The notes under the pieces: generated by a model | Told to the model about the DNA's origin: nothing | The model's database searches: none | The model's input: only the letters and a program-made list of their open reading frames with translations | Origin: Tieghemostelium lacteum | Taxonomy: Eukaryota > Evosea > Eumycetozoa > Dictyosteliales > Raperosteliaceae | Length of the DNA stretch: 64,000 nucleotides | Assembly (NCBI GenBank): GCA_001606155.1 | Contig: LODT01000025.1 | Span: 248,001 to 312,000, forward strand | Reading direction: 5' to 3' | Translations under genes and position numbers: made by a program | In this document: one piece after another, positions 1 through 11,123 of the stretch | Numbering within the stretch: position 1 is the first letter of the stretch | Layout of the letters: each line of letters starts with the position of its first letter

Positions 1-281
1 TTTATTTTTATTTCAATTGTTGTTTATCAATCATTACGGCACAACTCATTTTAATTAAGATTTATGGGTTTCAATTGCCTTATAATCATTGGTCAGTATT
101 GGGCATTTGCCTTTTACTTTAGTTAACTGTTATCTAATAACAACCCAACTCGAACCATCATATATGATATATTTATCATTTCTTTTTAATACATAAATAC
201 AATTTATAAAAATCTTGCCACCAGTGTGGCTCTTTACATGAATAAGCAAATCAAAATTTACTTGAAAAATAATGTTTTGTT

Positions 282-3041
282 TTATTGTTGTTGTTGGTTT
301 TGTTGTTGGAGTTGCTGTTGTAGCTTTAATTTAAGTCTAGTCTCTTCTATTATTTTTAGATTTTCTTTATAAACCTCTTCAAAGAGTTCTAACTCCTCTT
401 CTGGAAGTTGTTCGATTATGGTTTTTGGTAATTCGACTAGATATCTTGAGGGATCAGAGGTCAATAAGATATTGGAATGAGTATTGGTGTTGGTGATATT
501 CTGGCTATTGTAATTGCTACCAGTGTTAAATGTCGATTGTGATAGTTTTAATTTTTCAATTTCAATGAGAAGATCCTCTTTGATTTCTTCGTCGTGTACT
601 AATATTTCGTGAAGAGCTTCAATATCTTTACTCTGTGCCTCCATCTTTTGTTTCAACAAATTGTTCTCCAATAGAAGGTTTTGAAAATTCAAATGAATAT
701 CAGATACCTGTTTATCATATTCGTTAACCTTTTGTAACAATACCATTCTCCTTTCTCTTTCGTTTTGTAATTCCTTATTTAACTCCATATTTAAATTTTC
801 ATAAAATTTAATCTCTTCCTCATGAAATTCATTTTGTTCCTTATTACCGTTGTTAATATTATTACTATTGGGAGCCGTAGTATTACTACTACTTGATTGT
901 TGATTATTTAATGAAAAACTAGATGTACATATTAAATTGGAAATATTCTTTAGCTTCATATTCATCTTTAAATAATTACTTTCATATTCGTGTTGCATTT
1001 CTCTTAATAATTGTTGAATATTATTTTGATTATTACTTATATTAATTTGTTGTTGTTGTTGCTGTTGTTGTTGCTGTTGCTGTTGTTGCTGCTGTTGCTG
1101 TTGTTGCTGTTGTTGCTGTTGTTGATGTTGTTCACTTAAAAGATTTGTAGAAGATGTTTCTTGATTTAATTTAAATCTATATTCACTTAGGTTAACAGTA
1201 TTTCTATTATTTCCATTTCCATTAGCATTCATTAGATAACTCAATAATGGAGGTGAATTGGAATTAGAGTTTGGTGAGCTATTAGAACTCGATGATGAGT
1301 GACTAGACTGGTTCGATTGTCTTCTAGTATTGGATGAAGTTAAAATTGGTGATGAACTTGTTGGTGTATTGGTGTTATTATTATTCTGTACAGTGGTGTT
1401 GTTATTATTAATTTGAAATATATTACAGCTATCAGTTGAACTATTTTTTTTTCCTTTAGACCAATGAGATGGTAATGAGGTTTCTTTTAGTGTGTCTTTA
1501 AGTTGTTGAAGTTTTTGGTCATCTAAAGTCAACAATGGAATGATTTCTCTCTCACCCATCATCAATATCAAAGTGGCTATTAGTGAGTAACATAGGTCTC
1601 TATTTTCTTTAGCCTTATCATCTAGATTACATTGTAGTGCATTTACAATAACAGGAAGATCCTGTTTGAAGACTGATATGTTTGAAGAGAGTATCAATCT
1701 CTTAAACCACATCATTACTTCATATTTCACCTTGGAGATGGTACTATTGGTTAATAACTCTACAATAAAATCCAAAACCTCGTTGATTTTTAATTGTCTC
1801 TCCATGATTGTATTCAAACATGTATGAATACTATCAGATAGTTGTGGTCTCTTTTCCTTGAAGCTATCCAACATTATAGGTACCAACGCAATAATATGAT
1901 TGAATAGTATGTCTCTTGGTATCTTTTTGACAAATATCTCGAGTGCATTTATACATGTCAAAATGACTACAATATTTACATCACCTAGAAGCTTTGCTAA
2001 TGTATAACTGATCTTGGAATAATCGGTCTCTGTTAATTGCTGAAATTTCTCATTGGATATCATTGGAATAAACAAGTCTGTTATTGCCTGTTTTCTAACT
2101 GCCCAATCAGCACTCTCTGAAAGTTTGTAAAATTCTAGTAATCTACTTGTCAAGGGATTACTTGGTACAGCAGTAACATTCGATGCTGTTAAACTACTGT
2201 TACCATTAGAATTGGTGGGAGGTTGTGGGCTATTAAGATTATTCGAAGAGTTTGAATGTGGGAGAGAAGGAGTACTTTTGGTTTTTAAAATTCTATGATA
2301 TCTGATGGTTCTAGTTGGTTGAGGTTTAGTCTTGCTGAGGTTTGCAATGAGATTTTCAAATTCTTTTAATTGTGCAGGTCGAAGTGATTTCAAAATGGCT
2401 AGAATGGGATCACCAAGCCACTGATAGAGTTCTACAGATAGACCGAGAATCTCTGATCTGACATCTTTGCTCTGATGTTCAAACAATGGTATTAAAAGTT
2501 CATTTAACAGAGTGTCAAGTGATAGAGAATCGGTTCCAAATTGTTTCACAATCTCTTTGATTGTGAATATTGAATAGACAACTGTTTTTGGAGTTTTATT
2601 GAGACATGACTGAAAGAGAACAGGCATGATGACACTTGGTCCAACGACTTCAATTAACATGAGCAGACACTCTATAGCCTTGAGTCTTACTGAATCCTTT
2701 CCGAGACTAAAAGTATTCTCAATAATGCTATTGGTGAGGTCTATCAAATACTGCTGAGGTGTAGTAGTCGAGGCTAAATATCCACTTCTGTCAATAAAAA
2801 CCAATAGAACCTGTAATGCTTTATCCTTGTTTATTGGTTGCGGATCAACTAATAAAATCTTTTCAAATACATTTGCAAATCTAACAAATTCACCGGCAGA
2901 GCTGTCGGGTAATGATACAAATAAATTGTACAGTTCTTCATAACCTGCTAATCTATCCTTAAATTCTTTACTCTTAATCTTTGCAATTATACCATTTACA
3001 ATTGTAGTATTTGTACCACTATTTACACTCAATGTAGACAT
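282..3041 (-). CDS. TOG/HEAT-repeat protein with poly-Gln and C-terminal coiled coil
   Basis: The product (919 aa from the first ATG at 3041) has two HEAT-type arrays. One covers about residues 15-230. The second, about 295-520, opens with the Trp-Ala-Val-Arg-Lys signature (DWAVRKQAITDLF) seen at the start of TOG domains of XMAP215/CLASP-type microtubule proteins. A Ser/Asn-rich linker follows, then a near-pure Gln tract and a charged heptad region predicted to be coiled coil, ending in more Gln. TOG domains bind tubulin, so a role at microtubule plus ends or the centrosome is inferred. It is far shorter than the multi-TOG XMAP215 family. An upstream in-frame GTG at 3074 is open but is not an ATG, so I chose 3041. 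It is divergent from the CK2 gene, with 337 bp between starts. CLASP-like versus other TOG proteins is undecided. Confidence 0.8.
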   Translation of the reverse strand: MSTLSVNSGTNTTIVNGIIAKIKSKEFKDRLAGYEELYNLFVSLPDSSAGEFVRFANVFEKILLVDPQPINKDKALQVLLVFIDRSGYLASTTTPQQYLIDLTNSIIENTFSLGKDSVRLKAIECLLMLIEVVGPSVIMPVLFQSCLNKTPKTVVYSIFTIKEIVKQFGTDSLSLDTLLNELLIPLFEHQSKDVRSEILGLSVELYQWLGDPILAILKSLRPAQLKEFENLIANLSKTKPQPTRTIRYHRILKTKSTPSLPHSNSSNNLNSPQPPTNSNGNSSLTASNVTAVPSNPLTSRLLEFYKLSESADWAVRKQAITDLFIPMISNEKFQQLTETDYSKISYTLAKLLGDVNIVVILTCINALEIFVKKIPRDILFNHIIALVPIMLDSFKEKRPQLSDSIHTCLNTIMERQLKINEVLDFIVELLTNSTISKVKYEVMMWFKRLILSSNISVFKQDLPVIVNALQCNLDDKAKENRDLCYSLIATLILMMGEREIIPLLTLDDQKLQQLKDTLKETSLPSHWSKGKKNSSTDSCNIFQINNNNTTVQNNNNTNTPTSSSPILTSSNTRRQSNQSSHSSSSSNSSPNSNSNSPPLLSYLMNANGNGNNRNTVNLSEYRFKLNQETSSTNLLSEQHQQQQQQQQQQQQQQQQQQQQQQQQQQINISNNQNNIQQLLREMQHEYESNYLKMNMKLKNISNLICTSSFSLNNQQSSSSNTTAPNSNNINNGNKEQNEFHEEEIKFYENLNMELNKELQNERERRMVLLQKVNEYDKQVSDIHLNFQNLLLENNLLKQKMEAQSKDIEALHEILVHDEEIKEDLLIEIEKLKLSQSTFNTGSNYNSQNITNTNTHSNILLTSDPSRYLVELPKTIIEQLPEEELELFEEVYKENLKIIEETRLKLKLQQQLQQQNQQQQ
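1048..1128. repeat. CAA/CAG (poly-Gln) tract inside the TOG gene
   Basis: The plus strand shows uninterrupted TTG/CTG triplets, read on the minus strand as about 26 Gln codons with mixed CAA and CAG. Such tracts are usual in dictyostelid proteins. The codon mixing argues against very recent slippage. Confidence 0.9.
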
Positions 3042-3378
3042 TCTTTTGTTGAGGGAAAGAGTTTGGACTGGCACTTACTCCAATACAATAAAATTGGCAA
3101 ATAATAAAAAAAAAAAATATCTTTTAATTTTATTATTTCATTGTCACAATGAATTATTTGAATTGATTTTATTAAAATTTTCAAAAATTATACAAATCGA
3201 AAATATAACTTCTCATAAATTCATGAATAATAATTGATTGTCACCAAATCATAATTATTTTAAAATGGCAAGAATGCAAATATTTAAATTTAAAAAAAAA
3301 AAAGGTTGTTATTTATTTTTTTTTTTTCAAATTTTTTTATTTTGTTTTCTGTATCGTGGATCGTTTTATATTTAAAAT
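3042..3378. promoter_or_regulatory. divergent promoter, TOG gene / CK2 alpha
   Basis: 337 bp between ATGs that face away from each other. A- and T-runs (3102-3120, 3291-3303, 3319-3330) are the only features. A shared promoter is inferred from spacing. Confidence 0.45.
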
Positions 3379-4594
3379 ATGAATCATTCTAGTAAAAAGA
3401 ATAAGAATCGTATTTTAAGAAACAAAGCTAGAATTTATGCAGATGTAAACTTACATAAACCAAAAGAGTATTGGTATTATGAAGCTTTACAAGTAAAATG
3501 GGAGTAAGTAAATTCACTAAATTCCCCAGCCCCACACATGCAGCAATGTACATTGTATAGATTATCATAAAATACAGAGGATTAACATAAAGTGTGTTTG
3601 TGGAAATTTACAATAATAGACCACAAGATGACTATGAAATTATTAGAAAAATTGGTAGAGGAAAATATTCAGAGGTATTCGAAGGTGCCAACATTAAAAA
3701 TAATGAAAAGTGTGTTATTAAAGTACTCAAACCAGTCAAAAAGAAAAAGATCAAGAGAGAAATTAAAATTCTTCAGAACCTTTGCGGAGGACCAAATATC
3801 ATTACACTTTTGGATGTAGTAAGAGACCCACAATCCAAAATACCCTCATTGATTTTTGAACACATTAACAATACTGAATTCAAACATCTCTCACCTACAC
3901 TCACAGATTTTGATGTCAGATACTACACATTGGAGCTTTTACACGCATTGGACTTTTGTCACAGTAATGGTATCATGCATCGTGATGTCAAACCATCCAA
4001 TGTGATGATTGACCATCAAAAGAGAAAATTACATCTCATCGATTGGGGTTTGGCTGAATTTTATCATCCAAATCAAGATTATAACGTAAGAGTTGCTTCC
4101 CGTCCATATAAAGGACCTGAACTGCTCGTCGAAATGGAAGATTATGATTATAGTTTAGATATGTGGAGTCTTGGTTGTATGTTCGCCGGTATGATCTTCC
4201 AAAAAGATCCATTTTTCCACGGACATGATAACATCGACCAACTAGTTAAAATTGTAAAGATTCTAGGCACTGACGAATTTTATGCCTATTTAGATAAATA
4301 TGGTATTGTTATAGATCAAACTCTACAAAATATAATTGGAAAGTAGGTATTATTAATTGAGTCTGTAAGAATAATTATTAGATAATATAGCTAACCATTT
4401 GTTATGTTATTTAAAACAGACATCCAAAGAAACCATGGTCTAAATTTATTAGTATGGAGAATAAACATCTTGCAGTACCAGAAGCTATTGATTTCTTGGA
4501 GAAACTATTACGTTATGATCCTTCAGAAAGATTAACAACTAGAGAAGCTATGGAACATCCTTACTTTAAATTATTAGTACATCCACATAACTAA
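3379..4594 (+). CDS. casK: casein kinase II catalytic alpha subunit
   Basis: Ser/Thr kinase, the catalytic half of CK2, acting in nucleus and cytoplasm on acidic sites. Exons are 3379-3503, 3620-4342 and 4420-4594, giving 340 aa, the normal family length. All kinase landmarks are visible: the Gly loop [11 protein letters not shown], the CK2-specific basic cluster [10 protein letters not shown], catalytic [10 protein letters not shown], the CK2-type DWG (not DFG) in [11 protein letters not shown], and [21 protein letters not shown]. The first exon supplies the N-terminal segment ([18 protein letters not shown]) that stabilises the active kinase. Donors are GTAAGT and GTAGGT, acceptors AATAG and AACAG, and frames match exactly. 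The first intron carries a C-rich patch (3523-3538). Divergent from the TOG gene. Assignment is essentially certain from family-wide conservation. Confidence 0.97.
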
Positions 4595-4820
4595 AATATT
4601 CCTGTTGTCAACACCTTTTTAATTTGCATTTCTCTCCTTCCTCACAATATTACTCAAAAAACCCAAATCAAAACTACCGTTAAAATAAATATACTCACAC
4701 ATATAATCTTGAAATGTTTTCCTTTTTTAAGTACTTTTCAAATAATTCTTTATTCCTATATACAATAACACATCTAAACATGTTTATTTTTTCAAAGATA
4801 TTCTATATATATATTTACTA

Positions 4821-5435
4821 CTACACACTAGTTTCAAAAGATTCATTATCCTGTGATAGTGGTACAAAGTCTTGTTGATTCGAGTCTGATGTAGTATTTT
4901 CATTGTATGCTTGATACTTTACAGTTAGATATCCCCATATCATTGCAAAGAATATAGTCATTACACCCCATGCTACGTAGCTATATCCTCTTATGGAATA
5001 GTAAATTACCAATGAACATCCACTTACAATTATTAATGCAAAACATAATAATAATTTAAGATTAATCATTAATCTATTCTTTGTACCAACTGTATTCATT
5101 CTTTTGTATCCTCCATCACTTCTATAATAGTACTATGAAAATTTTGGTATTATCAGTATATGCAGTTTCTATATATCCTATCAATTTATGATATGTACCC
5201 ATATATCTGCTACTAAAAGAAACGCTGAAATACTTGATATTAAAGGTAAATATAGAATCTCTGTTTTATCTCCAACCGAATAATATATAAATGATATTAA
5301 ACAAGCTATCTAAATATCCCCCGATTTGAGAATTTATTAATATTATGTAGGTACTACTAATTAATTCAAACATACACCCCACGCACTTGGAACACCCAAT
5401 TTCAAACAATCTAGAGGTGTTAAGTTAAAAATCAT
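4821..5435 (-). CDS. four-transmembrane small membrane protein (three exons)
   Basis: I do not recognise the family. Exons on the minus strand are 5435-5376, 5309-5199 and 5132-4821, each ending in phase 0, giving 160 aa. Introns are 66 bp each (donors GTATGT and GTACAT, acceptors TTTAG and CATAG). Four hydrophobic stretches are visible: about 14-31 (VPSAWGIACLISFIYYSV), 38-57, 80-101 (LLLCFALIIVSGCSLVIYY) and 106-125, followed by a polar, acidic C-terminal tail of about 30 residues. The last exon alone looks like a 92-aa ORF, but frame-perfect hydrophobic exons upstream show it is only the C-terminal part. It ends close to the CK2 gene, in convergent orientation, and is divergent from the NHE gene with 295 bp between starts. 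A MARVEL-like or other four-helix protein is possible; function unknown. The second donor is the weakest call. Confidence 0.7.
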
Positions 5436-5730
5436 TTTCTTCTTCTTATGGACTTAATTAAGTGGTGTTATATAAAAATAAAAAAATGAAAAATGAAATT
5501 TGTTGTGTAATCTCTGGTTAAATTATATTGATTTATTCAAATTATTAAATTTTAATAAAAACAAAAAGTGTTTATATCAGAAAATATAAAATTTATAAAT
5601 ATAACCTTTTCTAAATATTGGAAAATTATTTTAATAATTCTTATTTTATATTTAATTTTCAAATACACATTTATTTTTTTATTTATTTTTTTTTATTTTT
5701 TATTTTGACAAATGATATAAATGATATATA

Positions 5731-7598
5731 ATGAACACTAAACTCTTAAATATATTAGTTATAGTATGTCTATTGATAGTTAGCTGTTCCATAGTATTTG
5801 CAGATCAAAATGATCATTTGGTATCCAGTACTACATCAGCAACTGGTGGAGGAGATAGTACTACCAAAACACCTGTCAATACTACTCAATCATCATCTTC
5901 ATCAGCATCCTCATCATCAGATACACCAATTAGTAAACAACAGATTGATGAATACAAAATCATATTTATGATACTACTTATAATGTCAGGAGCTATAGTC
6001 ATTGTATATATAGTAGTATCAGTTCACATACCATTTCTACCAGAATCCGTTTCGATTGTAACCTATGGTGTACTTTTAGGTCTAGCATTTAGATTCACCA
6101 GTAGTGATCTAGTTACACATGTAGTTACATTTGATCCTGAAAACTTCTTTTTATTCATTCTACCAACTATCATCTTTGAGACTGGTTTCTCACTTCCCAA
6201 AACTGACTTTTTTGGTAACATTGCAGGTATACTATTACTAGCAGTACTAGGAACTGTTATAACATTTTTAGTAGTCGGAGGTGGAATGTATCTAGTAGGA
6301 CTAGCCGGTTGGTCCTATGTACTCTCCGCCAAAGATTCCTTTGCATTCGGTGCTATTATAAGTTCAACAGACCCTGTATGCACATTGGCAATCTTTCAAG
6401 CTCTAAATGTAGATCCTACACTTTACATGTTGGTTTTAGGTGAAAGTATCCTAAATGATGCTGCATCCATCATGCTCTATCGTTCCGTAATGACATTTAG
6501 TACTGATCTCATATGGTATGACATATACTCCTTCTTCTTTATTGCATGTGGATCTGTTATATTAGGTGTATTTATGGCACTCTTACTATCCCTCATGCTC
6601 AAATGGATCAATTTTGGAAAGTTCCCAGCACTTGAGAATATCTTTATGATTATATTCTCCTATATGTCTTATGTACTCTCGAATGCTCTTGGAATCTCTG
6701 GTGTCTTAGCCGTATTCTTTTGTGGAATTACCTTTAACCAATACGGTGCCTACAGTCTTTCACCATACACCAAACTCACATCAAGACAACTCCTCAGAAC
6801 TGCAGCTTTCATTGGAGAAACCGCAGTCTTCATCTACATGGGCATGTCACTATCTTTTCACAATTTTACATTTTCCGTAGGTTTATTCTTTTGGTCGATA
6901 GTAAGTACCTATATATTCACCTTATACACCCCACAGTCCCAATATTAATATTCTGATCAGTTTTTTACATTACTTTCAAGAGCTCTATCTGTATTCCCAA
7001 TTTGTTTTGCATTGAATAAAATTATAAAAAACAAAATATCAATGCCAATTCAGATTGCAATGTGGTTTGCAGGACTTAGAGGTGCATTTGCCTTTAGTTT
7101 AAGTCTTGACTATGAAAGTCCAGCTTCAAAATACATTAGAACCAATACACTTTTGATTGTAATGTTTACAATCTATATATTCGGTATAGGAACTTATCCA
7201 CTACTAAAATTACTTGGTATTAAAACATCTTCAACTGATCAATCTCTTGATAACATATCTAAAGTAAGTTATTTATTAATAATTTATATATTTTCTAATT
7301 TTTAGTAGAATATTAATATTTATACATGTTATGATAGCCATTAAACAAAACATCAAAAAGTAAAGATAGAACTCAATTGTATCAGTCAGTTGATGATAAG
7401 TACTTTAAGAAATGGTTTAGAAAGAAAGTTCCACCATTGGCAACTGAGGCTATTGAAATATTTGAAAAATTAGTATTGCAATCATCTAATGATCAGGAAC
7501 TAGTATCAGTACCACAAGGAGATAGAGAAGAATATGAAGACTATAACGATGATATACGTAATGATATATTACCATTAATTAATGATGACGAAATTTAA
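5731..7598 (+). CDS. Na+/H+ exchanger, NHE8-like
   Basis: Monovalent cation/proton antiporter of the CPA1 family, 577 aa, exons 5731-6900, 6961-7263 and 7338-7598 with all junctions in phase 0. A cleavable signal peptide (about 1-24) and a Ser/Thr-rich lumenal linker precede a 10-12 helix exchanger domain. Family motifs are clear: the FFLFILPTIIFE helix, FGAIISSTDPVCTLAIFQAL, the ion-site GESILNDAAS with the catalytic Asn-Asp pair, and MWFAGLRGAFAFSLSL. The order and wording match animal NHE8 (Golgi and endosome) better than plasma-membrane NHE1. The cytoplasmic tail is short (about 90 residues) and acidic at the end, without the long regulatory tail of NHE1. Inferred role: pH and Na+/K+ balance of endosomal or Golgi compartments. 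Intron 1 is 60 bp and holds a CACCCC patch. Confidence 0.93.
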
Positions 7599-7888
7599 AA
7601 CAATTGATTTTCCCAAATTCCAAATCCTTTTTTGCACCCGCAAAAAAAAAATCCCACTCCAATTAACGCTCTGTTGTGATTGACCATTACACATATACTA
7701 ATATTTAGTTATGTATTTCATTCACTCAAACTAATAAAATTAATATAATATTTCCTCTTTACTTTATTTGCATAGTAATTGAATAGAATGTTACCAAAAA
7801 ATATGATTACCACTATTTGTTTTTTGATCTTGACATAAAAATAATCAATTTAAAAAATTTTTTGCAAGTTCAACAACACTAAAGGAAA

Positions 7889-10140
7889 ATGAGAAAAAGA
7901 GATGTCTTTCTTTTATTAATAACCATTATAATAGTATTGATATCCCTTTATAATCAATCGGATTACTCATTAAAATTAATATTAGAAATACCAATCAATA
8001 CCAATAATTACGAAAATTCACATTATCCACAACCATATGAAATATTACCTCAACCTATCATAACTGATCTTGATGGTGATGGTAAAAATGGTATGATCTA
8101 TAATAAAAAAAACTGAAATAACATTTGAATACAGCTAATAACAATAATGTATTATAGAGATATTATATGTAACCAATGATTATAAAATAAGAGTTTTAGA
8201 TAATATAGATCCTTTAACTACTTCAAATGGTTTTAATATAGATTCAAATAATGATGATCAACAGTTATTACAAAAGTATAGGATTAGATATGAAACATCA
8301 TTGTTATCAAAAGTTGGATTGTCAACTGGTAGAAGACCAGTTGCGATGAAAGTAGGTTTTGTTAAACCTTATCAATTGTATAGTGAACAGAGATCAAAGA
8401 TTATAGCTATTGTCACTAGTGACTTTAGTTTATTGTGTTTTGATCATCAACTTCGTCCAAAATGGGAGACTTTGGTTATAGAGGATATGGAGAAGGAACA
8501 TTATATCTCTGAGATTGCAATTACAATCTCACCTGTAAATGTATATAAAGAAGAGGATGAAGGTTTGGTGATTGTAGCTGGTAGAATTGAGCCCATGGAA
8601 GGTCATGCTCATAAGAGTCATTTAAGTATAGCTATTGACTTACAAGAGAAACATGAAATTGATTATCTTGAAGAAGATGAACAACACGATCATAATGAAG
8701 CTGAGGAAGCTCAAGATGCGGAATATAACCATTTCTCAAGAGATGAGTTCCATTTCTCTTTCTTCGCATTCGATGCAAAAACAGGTTCAAAAAGATGGTC
8801 ACATGAGGAAGGTGACTTTATAGTTGAGAATCCTCACGATAAGGAATCCCATTCTAAACATAGTGTCAGACAACATATATTCGATCCTATTGATCATTTA
8901 GGTGAGGTAAATTGGAGAATGTACCAAGACTCAGTTTTGGATTCTCTACCTCACCATTGGTCTAGTAACTACGACACTAAACTTGAACTCAAACATTTCT
9001 CCAGAAAACAAACCAATACAATGAAACAACAGAATGCCACATCCAGTGGTTTGTCTGAATGGAATAGTGAGTTAATTGGTGTCTATAAAAGTAATTTAGA
9101 TTCTTTATTGAATATATTCTCTACTAAGGATTTGGAAGATTCAATTCATCGAAAAGATCCAAATGTCTTAGTAGCTCATAATAGTAATGGTATTGAAGTT
9201 ATTCATTTACATTCTGGAAAGACATTATGTAAGTTACTAATGGACAGTACACATCCAAATAGACTTTTACAAGAGGGTAATGATCATTTTATAGTCTATA
9301 TGGATATCAATGGTGATGGTATACTCGATCAGATGCATAGTATAACTTCAACCAATCCAGATTCAAATCCATTACTATTCAAAGGTAGTCAATGTCTTGG
9401 TCTTGCAATGACTGGTAAACCACCTAGAGACTATCTCTATCGTAGAGAGATTTGTGATAAAGACTATGCATCATTATTTTTTAACCTCCCAACTTCAAAT
9501 CAAAAAAAACAAAAATCATCATTGAGTAAATTGTCAACTTGTCCACCTACTTTTATAAGAAATCCAGAGACTGGTGAATTGGAAGTTGTGCATATAGTCA
9601 GTAATGGAATGGCAACTAGTATCTCACCTAAAGGTATTGAAAATTGGAAAACAGATACTAATGTTCAGTGGGACCACACACAAGAGCCTTATCCCTATGC
9701 ATCAGTACAACCATTTTCATTTTACTCACAAGGTCATAAAAGTAATTTTAGTAGTAGGTAGTAGCTCAATGGCAATTTTGGATAACTATGGAGAGGTTAT
9801 GATTACTCTATCAAAGATGAATGAAAAGACTACACTGACAAGACTGGTTGATACCTATAACCCTGTATTGGCTCCACCTGTAATTGGTGATTTAAATAAC
9901 GATGGTTATAGTGATATTATATTGAACACTTTACATGGATACAAGGTATATACAATCAGACAGAAATCCTTTACTTTTGATGCTGTACTATTACCATTTT
10001 TATCCATTTTAGTTTTGTTGTCACTTTCAGTGTTTTTGGTGTACCATAACAACAGCAATAGTAATATCACATCATCTACCAACAAGAGAAGATTTAATAT
10101 TCTCACTCCAAAGCCCAAAAATAAAAACCACCAGAACTAA
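7889..10140 (+). CDS. FG-GAP repeat membrane protein with apparent +1 frameshift
   Basis: Exons 7889-8090 and 8158-10140. The protein resembles the plant FG-GAP repeat protein At3g51050 and its protist relatives: N-terminal signal anchor (about 7-22), early DLDGDGKNEILYVTND repeat, the block VVVVTSDFSLLCFDHQL-like region, further calcium-loop repeats (DINGDGILD, DLNNDGYSD) and one C-terminal helix (about 680-700) with a short basic tail. A beta-propeller facing the secretory lumen or outside is inferred. The frame breaks once: the reading frame from 8160 stops at 9761, while the homologous continuation (VILVVGSSSMAILD) is in another frame. Omitting one A of the AAAA run at 9738-9741 gives a continuous 727-aa frame that reads GHKVILVVGSSS. 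Either an assembly indel or a real frameshift; the downstream frame has no other damage over 130 codons. Confidence 0.88.
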
Positions 10141-10289
10141 TCATGAAATCCCGAAGGGTTACCCCTGGGACACAAAAATTACTTCAATAGTGGAACATCC
10201 TTTTATAAAAACTTTATTTGAAATTTGTAAATATTAAATTAAAAAAAAAAAATATCCATAACACCCACTACTCTACTATCAAATTCAAA

Positions 10290-10863
10290 ATGAAACTTTT
10301 ATATTTATCCGATAATGATACAACTGGTTTAGCAGGAGCTATTCTATTTTTTGTAATCTTTGTATTTATTCAAAAATCAAATTCTAGATTAGGTTTCTAT
10401 CTATCAAGTTGTATACTAGCACTATGTGGTGGTATGTATCATATAGGCGGATTTATGAATGAAAATACAAGATACTAACTAACATTTAACTTTAGGTCTT
10501 ACCATAGGTTTCTCTTATAACAGTTATGGAACATTTAATGAAAAGATGATTGATACTATAATTGCTAATATAGTATTTCTTTTAGGTGTTAAAGCATTAT
10601 ATCACAGTTCAAAGTAAATTTTATATCACATGTGTTTACTAATGTTTTAAAATGTATACTAATTGTAACAAATAACAATTTAAAATAGGAAAAATCTAGT
10701 TCAAGGTTACTTAATTCACGGTGCTTGGGATATTGTACATCATAGTTTCCTTTATGGATTGTTTGATACCAGAACTCAAACTCCAAGTTGGTACCCCCTC
10801 TTTTGTTTTGTTTATGATTTTGCAGTAGCTGCATACTATTATTTTGATCATCACAGAAAATAA
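10290..10863 (+). CDS. small multi-pass membrane protein with HGAWD-HH motif (DUF6010-like)
   Basis: Exons 10290-10431, 10496-10613 and 10689-10863 give 144 aa. Introns are 64 and 75 bp with donors GTATGT and GTAAAT. Four hydrophobic segments can be seen: about 12-29 (TGLAGAILFFVIFVFI), 36-54, 70-82 and 118-136. The striking motif is LIHGAWDIVHHSFLYG in exon 3, with clustered His and Asp facing a membrane helix, plus a final FDHHRK. From memory this pattern resembles small bacterial and fungal proteins of the DUF6010 type; I could not check this. The clustered histidines suggest metal binding but no reaction is known. The start is the first in-frame ATG after an ACACCCAC stretch. Downstream of, and in the same direction as, the FG-GAP gene. 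Confidence 0.8.
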
Positions 10864-11123
10864 TTAATTAATTTACATTGTAGATTCAACTTTTTAAGTT
10901 AAAAATAAAAAATAATACAATATATGTAATTTTTTTGAATCTGCAGATTATTAATATTAAAATTGGTATAAATTTGCAATAATATTCTTTGAAAATAATA
11001 GGTAAGTGTGGGTTTTGATCGGTTGGATTTTTTATAAAAAATTTTTACAAAATCATTCATTTTTTCATCAAGATCTTTTTTTTCAGACATACCCTCCATT
11101 GTACATTTAAAAATAAAAACAAC

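Noticed and set aside
3046-3237. 63-codon plus frame in the TOG/CK2 intergenic region
   Set aside because: Starts inside the TOG 5' end and runs through A-rich promoter DNA.
9604-10140. Separate gene from the 178-codon plus frame
   Set aside because: Its first 40 codons are out-of-frame shadow of the FG-GAP gene; the rest is the C-terminal part of that gene after a one-base shift.
10899-11099. 66-codon minus frame (MEGMSEKKDLDEK)
   Set aside because: The first 15 codons look protein-like but the rest is random AT-rich sequence with no splice partner; it sits in the 5' flank of the CAP/SEC-C gene.
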